Made by a program: the position numbers and the translations under genes
Assembly: GCF_003691585.1 (NCBI RefSeq)
Contig: NZ_CP033169.1
Coordinates: forward strand, 372,001-436,000
DNA length: 64,000 bases
Origin: Biomaibacter acetigenes
GTDB taxonomy: Bacteria > Bacillota > Thermosediminibacteria > Thermosediminibacterales > Tepidanaerobacteraceae
Reading direction: 5' to 3'
The notes under the pieces: model-generated
Seen by the model: only the letters and a program-made list of their open reading frames with translations
Database searches by the model: none
Told to the model about the DNA's origin: nothing
Shown: one piece after another, positions 27,450 to 35,568 of the stretch
Layout of the letters: every line of letters starts with the position of its first letter
Position numbering within the stretch: the stretch's first letter is position 1

Positions 27450-30436
27450 TTACCATGCTCAGAAAATTGCAAATAATAATCATAATTTTAATGCTGTTAT
27501 CACCTGTTCAGGTGCATGCCCAGGAAGAGGCAAATTTTGATGTAAATGCGGGAATGAAGGAAGCCCTGAGAGTTATAAGAGCGGATGTTTTCAGGGAAAA
27601 TACAGGCGCTGATGGCCGTGGAATCAAGGTGGCAGTAATAGACACGGGAGTTGATGTCAGCCACCCCGACCTTCAAAAGACACCTGAAGGAAATATAAAG
27701 ATAGTGGATTATGCGGATTTCACCGATGAGGGTCGTGTGGATACGAAATATTCCGTAGCTGCCGGGGGAAATACCGTGTCAGTTGAAGGCAAAGAATTTA
27801 ATGTGGCCGGGATAATATCCAAAAGCGGAAAATTTCATCTGGGATTTTTGAAGGAAAGCCAGCTCAACGAGAGGGGATACATAAATCAGGACCTGAACAG
27901 GGATGGAGACAACAATGATTCCTTCGGTGTGCTGATCACAGATCCCATACTGCCGGGAATATACGATACCGTCTACGTGGATGGCAACCTGAATTCCAAT
28001 TTTACCGATGACAAACCCTTAAAAGTATACAACAGAGGATTTCAATGGGCGAACTTTGGTAAGGATAACCCCGACACCGATTATGTTGAAGAATCGTCTT
28101 TTGTGGTTTCGGAAATAAGTCCCGGAGGAGATTTGGTAAGGCTGAGTTTTGATGGCAATGGTCACGGCACCCATGTAGCGGGGATAATAGGTGCCTACGG
28201 GACCCTAAAGGGTACCGCCCCGGGTGTGCAAATTCTGGCCATAAAGGCTCTGGGTTCCTCGGGAGATGGAAGTTGGGACAGCATCGCCAGCGCGGTGGAT
28301 TACGCCAAAAAACACGGCGCCGACATTATAAACATAAGTATAGGCAATATATCATCTTCCGGAGAAGAGCAGATGGCACAGTCCAGACTTCTTAAAAAAA
28401 TATCGCTTGACAGGAAGACACTGGTGGTAATGGCAGCGGGAAATACGGGACCAGGCCTTTCCACTGCCGCCGATGCCGGCGACAGTGGAAGTGTTATAAC
28501 GGTGGGAGCCTATATGTCCTCTGCTCTCTGGAATATAAACTACAATGCACAGGTTCCTGGAGAAACCCTGTGGTACTTTTCGGGCATGGGCCCGGCCTCC
28601 AGCGGTTCCCCCTTACCTTCGGTGGTGGCTCCCTCCAGTGCTGTTTCCACAGTGGCAAGATGGGACAGCGGGGGATATTTTTTAATGGACGGCACGAGTA
28701 TGGCTGCCCCTTTTGTATCAGGCAGCGCTGCACTATTACTGCAGAAAGCCCGGACGGAAGGCATATCCGTTTCTGCTGCAGCCTTAAAAAAGTCCCTGGA
28801 GAAGGGGGCAAGAAAGATAGATGGCTATGCTCCGGTAGAACAGGGAAATGGCCTGATAGATGTTGTTAAATCATGGGATATATTGAAAAACAACAGCCTG
28901 AAAGATCTTAACATCCGGCAGGTGGAAATCAAGCTGCCGGAAAGCCCGGGGTATAAGGGTGGAGTATTATTAAGAAATAAACTTGCGGGTAAGATAGGCA
29001 TACTTTTGACCAACCTGTCCGATTCTCTTTTGAAATTGAAACTGGAGTCAGATCCGGGCTGGGTGAGGCTGAACAAAGATTATGTGCTTCTTCCCAGAGG
29101 TAAACCCCGCGAGATAATGCTTTCTTATGATTTTCCGAAACAACCCGGCCTTTACACTGCCAGGACAGCAGGATATTTAAAAATAGGTGAGAGTCCTGCG
29201 GTAGACTTTATCACCACAGCAGTGGTGCCATATAACCTGGCAAGTTCCGATTCTATGAGCTTTAAAAATTCTCTGCTGCCCGCCAGGTGGTACCGCTACT
29301 TTTTCAAAACTGCACCGGGAATGTCTGAGGTGAATTTCAGCCTTACTATATTGAAGGAAAAAAATAATGCTATCGGTCGGGGCCTTTTTTACATATACGC
29401 TCCTGACGGGCAAAAGGTGTTTGAAGATTATGCCGGATCGGATTATATGGCTTCACGGGATAGAGTGGCATTTACGGCAAAAAATCCGGCTCCGGGAGTA
29501 TGGGAAGTCGTGGTAGTATCTGATTACAATTTGTCCGATTTTGGAGCGGACAGGACGTCCTATAACCTGTCAGTATCAGCATCGGGAGCTTTTACCGAAA
29601 GTGACTATGTGACTTTGTCCGCTAAAAAGGGACAAAAACAAATTTCCCGGGAAATATTGTTGAAAAATGGCAACAAAGCCTTTCGGGGACATGTGATAGG
29701 ATTCGGCCTGGCAGAAGAAACCCGGGATATCGTGTCAAATCAGGTAGAGGTAAAGCAGGGAGAACTTACCTCCGGACCGGCTTTTACGGTGCCACCGGAT
29801 GCCATGAGCCTAAATATTGAAGTGGAGCCCGTGGGGACTTTTAGCGGAGATGTGGACCTTTACCTGTATAAGAAGAACGATAAAACCGGCAAGTATGAGG
29901 AAGTCGCGTCCTCGGCAAGAGTCGATGTGGCAGAGGAGAAAATCAAGATGGTAAGGCCGTCGCCGGGAGAATATATCGCATATATTGATGGTTTTTCCAT
30001 CCCCGGAGGTAATGCCGAGTTCAGGATAAAAAGACAGGTTCTGACGGACCGTAAGGACATTGCTGTTCAAGACCCTTTGACAGCGCATCCACCGGGGATG
30101 TCCTGGAAGGTAAAACTGAATATAAATGTGCCCGAAAGCGGAACAAATTTTATAGGATATCTTGCTGTAAAAGATGAAAGCGGGAATGAATCATCCTGGA
30201 TTCCAGTAAAGCTCAGAGTGCAGGACCGGGAACTTCTGGTGCAGGTAATACCTGGAGGTAGCATCACCGTTCGGGAAAAAGATACCCTCAAACCGGTGGA
30301 CACCAGCATCATTATAAATGGTATGGCATACCCGGTTAAAAAAGGAAGTGTCCGAATCCCGGAGCATGTCAAAATCAAGTCCCTGGAAATATATGATGAC
30401 CGATATACTCCTGTTATCATACGGTATGAACAGTAG
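27446..30436 (+). CDS. Large secreted subtilisin-like serine protease (S8)
   Basis: The 996-residue protein has a signal peptide (to about VHAQ, residue 26). The S8 catalytic triad is complete: Asp in VAVIDTGVDVSHPDLQ near residue 65, His in GHGTHVAGIIGAYG near 240, Ser in GTSMAAPFVSGSAALLLQ near 420, with the oxyanion Asn in VMAAGNTGPG. About 170 residues are inserted between Asp and His. The last 500 residues are beta-rich domains, likely P/Homo-B-like or Ig-like. Start at 27446 (ATGA overlap) or 27455. No SLH domain is present, so wall attachment, if any, may rely on its SLH neighbours. Confidence 0.93.
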   Translation: MITMLRKLQIIIIILMLLSPVQVHAQEEANFDVNAGMKEALRVIRADVFRENTGADGRGIKVAVIDTGVDVSHPDLQKTPEGNIKIVDYADFTDEGRVDTKYSVAAGGNTVSVEGKEFNVAGIISKSGKFHLGFLKESQLNERGYINQDLNRDGDNNDSFGVLITDPILPGIYDTVYVDGNLNSNFTDDKPLKVYNRGFQWANFGKDNPDTDYVEESSFVVSEISPGGDLVRLSFDGNGHGTHVAGIIGAYGTLKGTAPGVQILAIKALGSSGDGSWDSIASAVDYAKKHGADIINISIGNISSSGEEQMAQSRLLKKISLDRKTLVVMAAGNTGPGLSTAADAGDSGSVITVGAYMSSALWNINYNAQVPGETLWYFSGMGPASSGSPLPSVVAPSSAVSTVARWDSGGYFLMDGTSMAAPFVSGSAALLLQKARTEGISVSAAALKKSLEKGARKIDGYAPVEQGNGLIDVVKSWDILKNNSLKDLNIRQVEIKLPESPGYKGGVLLRNKLAGKIGILLTNLSDSLLKLKLESDPGWVRLNKDYVLLPRGKPREIMLSYDFPKQPGLYTARTAGYLKIGESPAVDFITTAVVPYNLASSDSMSFKNSLLPARWYRYFFKTAPGMSEVNFSLTILKEKNNAIGRGLFYIYAPDGQKVFEDYAGSDYMASRDRVAFTAKNPAPGVWEVVVVSDYNLSDFGADRTSYNLSVSASGAFTESDYVTLSAKKGQKQISREILLKNGNKAFRGHVIGFGLAEETRDIVSNQVEVKQGELTSGPAFTVPPDAMSLNIEVEPVGTFSGDVDLYLYKKNDKTGKYEEVASSARVDVAEEKIKMVRPSPGEYIAYIDGFSIPGGNAEFRIKRQVLTDRKDIAVQDPLTAHPPGMSWKVKLNINVPESGTNFIGYLAVKDESGNESSWIPVKLRVQDRELLVQVIPGGSITVREKDTLKPVDTSIIINGMAYPVKKGSVRIPEHVKIKSLEIYDDRYTPVIIRYEQ

Positions 30437-30616
30437 TATATAAAACATATTTTTATTAAAATTGCAAATAAATCATAGATGAAAGAAGGAAAAATTATGT
30501 TTGTATAGAATAATATTAATTGTATTTATCCGATTATTCTGGGGGTGGTGAATTCAAAAGCTAGAGAAAGTATATGGCGTAGATAAAGATTTGCCGATAA
30601 AGGGGGATAGAAGTCC

Positions 30617-31048
30617 TTGGAAAGATGCAAGGTGATGGTTGTGGACGACCAGCTATGGGTAAGGACCATGTTGCTGGAAGCTCTTAGCTCTTCGGGATAT
30701 TTGACTTTTGGGGTCTCTAATGGCAAGGACGCTTTAAAAATGGTGCATCAGGAGAAGCCAGATATAGCCCTAATCGACATGACCATTCCGGGAATCGACG
30801 GCTTCACCCTTTTGGCACATTTAAAAAAGGAAAAACCCGATGTGGCCGCCATTTTTATGTCCGGTTCTTCCGATATGGAGTATATAGACCGGGCCAGAAG
30901 AGAGGGAGCCTCCGGTTTTCTTGTTAAACCTTTTGATATGGAGGAATTGAAAAGTGTATTAGAAGAACTTTCGACAACTTTAGATCTGGCATCGAGAGGG
31001 GAAGACAGATGGGAGAAGGATTCCGGGATGGGACCAATGATTTCGTGA
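30617..31048 (+). CDS. Single-domain response regulator (CheY/Spo0F-like)
   Basis: The 143-residue receiver has the acidic pair (VVDDQ), phospho-acceptor Asp in ALIDMTIPGIDG near residue 54, the switch Ser in IFMSGSS, and Lys in FLVKPFDMEEL. There is no output domain, so it passes phosphate on or acts by protein contact. The start is TTG after AAAGGGGGA. Its 3' end overlaps the kinase gene by 40 bp in another frame, tying their expression tightly. A Spo0F-like phosphorelay role is inference. Confidence 0.88.
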   Translation: MERCKVMVVDDQLWVRTMLLEALSSSGYLTFGVSNGKDALKMVHQEKPDIALIDMTIPGIDGFTLLAHLKKEKPDVAAIFMSGSSDMEYIDRARREGASGFLVKPFDMEELKSVLEELSTTLDLASRGEDRWEKDSGMGPMIS

Positions 31049-31962
31049 AATATGCCAAAGCATTTGAGGAAATGTTCACGGATAATATACATACCATCAG
31101 TGAGGATCCGCCGATTCTGGTCAAAGAAGGAAAACATGTGGTGTACCTTGAAAATGAGAGTGACGATCATGATGAAAAAGAGCCTCTCGTTTTTGATGTC
31201 ACTACTTCTCTGGTGGAGGATTCCGGTGGTAAACTTGGGGCTATAATAACTTATGAAGATAAAAATGAGCTTGAAAAGCTTCGTAAAAATATATCACGGC
31301 TGGAAAATATGACAGTAATGGGGGAACTGGCCGCCAGTGCTGTCCATGAAATAAAAAACCCCATTTTTTCCATCAGGGGTTTTTTGCAGCTTCTTGAAAG
31401 CAGCCTGATGCATGACGATAAACGAAGAGAATATACGAAAATCATGGTCAATGAACTTGACCGCCTGGCCAAGCTCGTAGATGATTTTCTGGCATTGACA
31501 AAAGAGCAGAGAAAAAAGTATGATAATATTTTTATAGATAAAATGTTAAAAGAAATCATCAAACTATTTAAACCCCGGTTTGATTTAAAGGGTATATCAT
31601 GTCATATTAAGGCAGATGAAAAAACAATCCCGGTTTATATAGATGCGGACCAGTTAAAGCAGGTTTTCATAAATATCATTCAAAATGCCATTGATGCAAT
31701 GCCATCAGGTGGAAATATTTATATAAATGTATACTCGGGAGTCAATACGGTAATAACGGAGATAAAGGATGATGGAACCGGTATAAAGAAAGAGAATATG
31801 AGCGAAATTTTCAAGCCTTTTTTTACCACGAAAGAAAGTGGTACAGGCCTTGGTTTATACATATCCAGAAGGATTATATCAAGTTTTGGAGGCACAATAA
31901 AATTTGAGTCTGAAGAAGGCCGTGGGGCAACATTTATTATAGAATTGCCAGGAGTAATTTAG
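31009..31962 (+). CDS. Soluble sensor histidine kinase (sporulation-kinase-like)
   Basis: The 317-residue kinase has no membrane segment. An N-terminal PAS-like region (residues 20-85, ending GAIITYEDKNELEKL) precedes the dimerisation/phospho-acceptor H box ASAVHEIKNPIFSIRGFLQL. The ATPase domain shows N box NIIQNAIDAM, G1 DDGTGI, F box FKPFFTTK and G2 GTGLGLYIS. It is paired with the overlapping receiver gene. The architecture resembles cytosolic sporulation kinases, but the signal is unknown. A terminator lies 97 bp downstream. Confidence 0.9.
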   Translation: MGEGFRDGTNDFVKYAKAFEEMFTDNIHTISEDPPILVKEGKHVVYLENESDDHDEKEPLVFDVTTSLVEDSGGKLGAIITYEDKNELEKLRKNISRLENMTVMGELAASAVHEIKNPIFSIRGFLQLLESSLMHDDKRREYTKIMVNELDRLAKLVDDFLALTKEQRKKYDNIFIDKMLKEIIKLFKPRFDLKGISCHIKADEKTIPVYIDADQLKQVFINIIQNAIDAMPSGGNIYINVYSGVNTVITEIKDDGTGIKKENMSEIFKPFFTTKESGTGLGLYISRRIISSFGGTIKFESEEGRGATFIIELPGVI

Positions 31963-32058
31963 ATTTGGCCCGATAATGCAAACTTATCAAATATTGACGT
32001 TATAAGATATAAATGGTATAATAACTAACAAAAGGCAAATCCTCCTCGGTGTATCTAT

Positions 32059-32092
32059 AAAAAGGAGGCCCGGCTGTGGGTCTCCTTTTTTA
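32059..32092 (+). terminator. Terminator after the histidine kinase
   Basis: AAAAAGGAGGCCC/GGGTCTCCTTTTTT forms a strong stem followed by T residues. Confidence 0.85.
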
Positions 32093-32201
32093 AAAATTTT
32101 TTTCGGGTGAATATTTTTCCCCTCCGTGCGCATAATCTTTGATAGAACCACACCTATCAGCTTTTCCCGCATAACTCCGTCAGAAGAAAAGGAGTGAAAA
32201 T

Positions 32202-33467
32202 TTGTTAATTACAGAACTTGAGAAGAAAACCATAGCTGAACTACATGAAATTGCAAAGGAGAAAAAGATACCTGGATATTACAAGTACCGCAAGCGTGAA
32301 CTCATAATCAAGATCATGGAGACCTTGGCCGAAGAACCCGGGGATACTATGGCCGAAGGCGTCCTGGAAGTTCTACCTGATGGATATGGTTTTTTACGCA
32401 TTGAAAATTACCTGCCGTCAGATGATGACATATATATATCTCCATCTCAGATCCGCCGCTTCCACTTAAGAACGGGTGATATGATTTCCGGAAAAATAAG
32501 GCCTCCTAAAGAAGGGGAAAAATACAGGGCCATACTGCAGATATCCGAGGTCAATGGCCTGGATCCGGAACATGCAGTGGGGCGTTTCCACTTCGACTCG
32601 CTGACTCCCATCTTTCCCCAACCCCGGTTAACCCTTGAAAATGACCCCCAGGACCTTTCCACCAGGATCATAGATATCATTTCTCCCATAGGAAAGGGCC
32701 AGCGGGCCCTCATAGTTTCTCCACCTAAAGCAGGCAAGACCATGATGCTTAAAAAAATCGCCAACAGCCTCACTAAAAACCATCCGGATGTGCAGCTAAT
32801 TGTTCTTTTAATAGATGAAAGGCCTGAAGAGGTCACCGATATCAGGCGTTCCGTGGATGGCGAAGTGGTAAGTTCCACCTTTGATGAACTTCCCGAAAAC
32901 CACCTGAGGGTGGCGGATATGGTCTTGGAAAGGGCCCAAAGGCTGGTAGAAAGCAGGAGGGATGTGGTAATCCTGCTGGACAGCATTACACGCCTGGCCA
33001 GAGCCAATAACCTGGTGGTTCCTCCTACCGGCAGGACATTATCCGGCGGGCTGGACCCCAGCGCCCTACACAAGCCCAAGAGATTTTTCGGGGCAGCTCG
33101 AAATATTGAGGAGGGCGGAAGCCTCACCATAATTGCCACGGCTCTGGTGGAGACCGGTAGCCGCATGGATGATGTCATATACGAGGAATTTAAGGGCACC
33201 GGCAATATGGAAATCCATCTGGACAGGAAACTTTCCGAGCGCAGGATATATCCAGCCATAGACATAAAAAAATCCGGTACTCGCCGGGAAGAATTACTTT
33301 TATCAAAAGATGAACTGGAAGCGGTCTGGGTCTTGAGAAAAGCCCTGGCACCGCTGGATACTGTGGAAGCTGCCTCGACACTCATCAGCCGCCTGAAAAG
33401 GACCAAGACCAACCGGGAGTTTTTTGAAAATCTTGCCGCCACGGTAAACGAACTCCAGCTCACATAA
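32202..33467 (+). CDS. rho: Transcription termination factor Rho
   Basis: The 421-residue protein is the RNA-dependent hexameric ATPase that ends transcription. It has an N-terminal Rho_N helical domain ([20 protein letters not shown]), a cold-shock RNA-binding domain ([12 protein letters not shown]), Walker [16 protein letters not shown] near residue 175 and Walker [19 protein letters not shown]. The Q/R-loop region [20 protein letters not shown] follows. The start is TTG, with AAAAGGAG upstream. It is a single-gene unit. Confidence 0.97.
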   Translation: MLITELEKKTIAELHEIAKEKKIPGYYKYRKRELIIKIMETLAEEPGDTMAEGVLEVLPDGYGFLRIENYLPSDDDIYISPSQIRRFHLRTGDMISGKIRPPKEGEKYRAILQISEVNGLDPEHAVGRFHFDSLTPIFPQPRLTLENDPQDLSTRIIDIISPIGKGQRALIVSPPKAGKTMMLKKIANSLTKNHPDVQLIVLLIDERPEEVTDIRRSVDGEVVSSTFDELPENHLRVADMVLERAQRLVESRRDVVILLDSITRLARANNLVVPPTGRTLSGGLDPSALHKPKRFFGAARNIEEGGSLTIIATALVETGSRMDDVIYEEFKGTGNMEIHLDRKLSERRIYPAIDIKKSGTRREELLLSKDELEAVWVLRKALAPLDTVEAASTLISRLKRTKTNREFFENLAATVNELQLT

Positions 33468-33478
33468 ATAAAAGAACT

Positions 33479-33496
33479 AGCGAGAACCATCTCGCT
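33479..33496. terminator. Hairpin between convergent rho and mazG-like genes
   Basis: AGCGAGA/TCTCGCT forms a 7-bp stem with ACCA loop. No long T tract follows, so termination efficiency is uncertain. Confidence 0.45.
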
Positions 33497-33500
33497 TGCA

Positions 33501-33836
33501 CTAAAATAAATATCCCTTTGATTTCAATTTCTGGATATGCTGCTCAATCTTTTCCTCCAGGTCAATGTTATAATTTTCTTCCAGCACGAACATCATGGAA
33601 ACGGCCACCTGGGCCACATCTAGAAGTTCCCTGGCCATCCTGTCCACCGCTTCTTTTTCCTCCATCCTAATTTTTTCACCGCTCCGGCCCCGGAATTTGC
33701 CAATGGCCTGAGCCAGCTCTCCGGCTTCCTCCATAAGCTTCAGAGCAGTGGATTCAAGAGTGGGAGTTAAGCCATTCAGTTTTGGCAAACTAATGACCTT
33801 GAAGCTGTTTCTGCCTTGTTTGTTCATATTAGTCAC
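33501..33836 (-). CDS. MazG-like nucleotide pyrophosphohydrolase
   Basis: The 111-residue all-helical protein has the metal-binding EExxE of MazG/dUTPase-like enzymes in KLMEEAGELAQAIGKFRG, and downstream acidic ARELLDVAQVAVSMM (ExxD type). Such enzymes hydrolyse non-canonical or surplus NTPs to NMP and pyrophosphate. A GTG start (33836) overlaps the preceding membrane-protein gene by 4 bp; ATG at 33827 is an alternative. The link with two Gate-domain proteins, a family named nucleoside recognition, suggests a shared nucleotide theme, though this is inference. Confidence 0.8.
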   Translation of the reverse strand: MTNMNKQGRNSFKVISLPKLNGLTPTLESTALKLMEEAGELAQAIGKFRGRSGEKIRMEEKEAVDRMARELLDVAQVAVSMMFVLEENYNIDLEEKIEQHIQKLKSKGYLF

Positions 33837-34294
33837 CCTACTTTTTGTGATATTATTTCGTCCTGGTTCTTTATAAGCCGGGAAGCAAGGAAAGTAAAAA
33901 ATGCCGCCACCAGAAGGCGGGTTATAAGGAGAAGTGTGCCGCTGGCACCAAGGGCCATAAATATGGCCGTATCCTCAAAAACTGCGTGAGCCGAAACCAG
34001 AAAATAAGTAATGAGATAAAGGTCCCTTTTTGGGAGGTTGTCTTCCCGGGATGACCGAAAGATGACACCGGCTCCGTAAGATAGCCCTATGATGATTCCT
34101 ATCACCAGCGGAAATCCCGACTCTTTTTTCATGCCATATATTTTAACCACAGGAGAAAAGAGGTCCGCAATTTTATTCAGGATCCCCATGTCTTTCAATA
34201 TTTCCATGAATACCATGAGCGGGATTACAATAGTGGCGATTTGTTTTACCGACATGAAACTGCCCACTGCAGCTTCCTTTAAAATATCAACCAT
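33833..34294 (-). CDS. Gate (nucleoside recognition) domain membrane protein, SpmB-like
   Basis: The 153-residue membrane protein has about four or five helices and the Gate-domain pattern (IATIVIPLMVFMEILKDMGI; GLSYGAGVIFRSSRED; VSAHAVFEDTAIFMALGASG). Related SpmA/SpmB pairs affect spore core dehydration, and others accompany transporters. GGAGGAACTGAA precedes the ATG. It forms a row with the second Gate protein upstream and the MazG-like gene downstream. The molecular function of the family is not settled. Confidence 0.8.
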   Translation of the reverse strand: MVDILKEAAVGSFMSVKQIATIVIPLMVFMEILKDMGILNKIADLFSPVVKIYGMKKESGFPLVIGIIIGLSYGAGVIFRSSREDNLPKRDLYLITYFLVSAHAVFEDTAIFMALGASGTLLLITRLLVAAFFTFLASRLIKNQDEIISQKVG

Positions 34295-34330
34295 TTCAGT
34301 TCCTCCATAGAAAGTAACTAATGAGTCAGG

Positions 34331-34359
34331 GTGAGTCAGAGAACCGTCCCCTGACTCAC
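34331..34359. repeat. 29-bp imperfect palindrome, copy 3
   Basis: The arms GTGAGTCA and TGACTCAC surround GAACCGTCCCC. The repeat overlaps the last codons: the TGA stop of the Gate-domain gene on the minus strand (34356-34358) lies inside its arm. It falls between two genes of one apparent operon. Confidence 0.8.
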
Positions 34360-34796
34360 CCCAATATAAGGTTGAATGCTATCCCCGACAAAATTGCAAG
34401 TCCTGCCCTCACGGCGATGACATTGATGGCTGAAAGGCCTATTTTTTTTGCCAGGGCAGTTTCCACAGGCAAACTATGACAGAAGGAAAGCATGATGGCC
34501 AGTACGGTGATTTCTTTTAAAGTGAGGGAAAGGGAAACCATTGCTCCGATGGCCGCATACAGGTTGACCACATTGCCCAAAACAAGGACAATGGCGGCTT
34601 TTCCGGGCAAACCGAAAACTCTCATCAATGGTGAAAATAAGCCGGATATAATGTCGAGCACAGGAGTGTGTTTTAAAAAAGTAACAACAAAATAGATGGG
34701 TATGACGATCCGTGCCAGTTGCCAGGTTACATCAATACCGGCCAGCAGTCCCCTCTTAATAGTGCCGGTAGAGAGAGATTTTTGAGCGTTTTGCAA
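34356..34796 (-). CDS. Gate (nucleoside recognition) domain membrane protein, SpmA-like
   Basis: The 146-residue polytopic protein pairs with the one at 33833-34294. Family segments are WQLARIVIPIYFVVTFLKHT, LGNVVNLYAAIGAMVSL and AIMLSFCHSLPVETALAKKI. The start is TTG at 34796, with a GGGGG run upstream. The stop codon lies within a dispersed palindromic repeat, so the extreme C terminus may have been redefined by that element. It is the first gene of a three-gene minus-strand group. Confidence 0.8.
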   Translation of the reverse strand: MQNAQKSLSTGTIKRGLLAGIDVTWQLARIVIPIYFVVTFLKHTPVLDIISGLFSPLMRVFGLPGKAAIVLVLGNVVNLYAAIGAMVSLSLTLKEITVLAIMLSFCHSLPVETALAKKIGLSAINVIAVRAGLAILSGIAFNLILG

Positions 34797-34892
34797 GAAA
34801 AGTACCCCCGATTCATAGCTGTATTTTATCTAATAATCAATTATAACATATAATGTCAGGTATAGGAATATGGAAATCAATTTCCTCAAATT

Positions 34893-34940
34893 ACCGTTTG
34901 GGGATAAATTTAGACCGTTCAGCATGAATTTTATACCGTT
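34893..34940 (+). promoter_or_regulatory. Three ACCGTT direct repeats at 21-bp spacing: LytTR-type binding sites
   Basis: ACCGTT occurs at 34893, 34914 and 34935, exactly 21 bp apart, so all lie on the same DNA face. LytTR-domain regulators (AlgR, AgrA and relatives) bind such direct repeats; ACCGTT is the AlgR-type core and AgrA repeats also have a 21-bp period. The array sits just upstream of a weak promoter for the 35032-cstA operon. A LytTR regulator is encoded 4 kb downstream. Confidence 0.75.
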
Positions 34941-34951
34941 AAAAGTGATAT

Positions 34952-34982
34952 TTAACAACATTTATATTTTCGGACGTATAAT
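34952..34982 (+). promoter_or_regulatory. Promoter of the first CstA operon
   Basis: TTAACA and TATAAT are separated by 19 bp. The imperfect -35 and long spacer fit a promoter needing an activator bound at the adjacent ACCGTT repeats. Confidence 0.5.
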
Positions 34983-35031
34983 ATATTTAATAATATATAA
35001 AATATTCGGCTAAGTGCGGAGTGAAAAAAGT

Positions 35032-35538
35032 ATGATTCCGGATAAATATCTTGATATTCTGGAGAAAAGGCATAGAAAATTTTTCGATGTTTATAGGAAT
35101 CACCGAATTGGTGACATGATTTTGGACCTATATACGGAATTCCATGTTAAAAATGAAAGGTTTTTTTTCATAGATGTGCTGGACGTGTATGAAGCCCATG
35201 AATACCGTTTTGTAAAAAGCTTTGCATCTCTGGAATTGCAAGATATAGAGGGTTTCACCGAATGGATGAAAGGTGAAATAGAAAATCTGGTAAAACCCGA
35301 TACCACACACATGTGCACTACATTGACGGGGGTAATTATAGCGGAAAACGGTATAGATCCGAAGGTCGAAAAATATATAAACAGATATAAATACACCCGA
35401 TATTTTAATTTTGGTATAAAAGGGTGGTGTGACATAAGGCTTATCGGGGTGGATGGAGTTTCTGACAGGGTTGTGGCAAATAAAAAAGGAAGAGAGGTGA
35501 TCAAGGATTTTGAACCTGTCCTGCCACCTCCCGGTTAG
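35032..35538 (+). CDS. Uncharacterised soluble protein upstream of CstA
   Basis: The 168-residue protein has no signal peptide or membrane helix. I do not recognise a family. It is rich in aromatic and charged residues (RHRKFFDVYRNHRIGDMILD; EKYINRYKYTRYFNFGIKG) and ends in PVLPPPG. The ATG at 35032 is favoured by GGAG at 35018; the GTG at 35014 is in frame. It lies 30 bp before the CstA gene and shares the LytTR-type promoter region. A role linked to that carrier or its regulation is inferred from position only. Confidence 0.75.
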   Translation: MIPDKYLDILEKRHRKFFDVYRNHRIGDMILDLYTEFHVKNERFFFIDVLDVYEAHEYRFVKSFASLELQDIEGFTEWMKGEIENLVKPDTTHMCTTLTGVIIAENGIDPKVEKYINRYKYTRYFNFGIKGWCDIRLIGVDGVSDRVVANKKGREVIKDFEPVLPPPG

Positions 35539-35568
35539 ATTAATAAAAAAAGAAAAAGGGGGATAACA

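Noticed and set aside
32447-33490. 347-residue open frame antisense to rho
   Set aside because: It lies entirely opposite a highly conserved gene, its composition (Ser/Arg/Leu-rich) is that of a codon shadow, and no ribosome site or family motif is seen.
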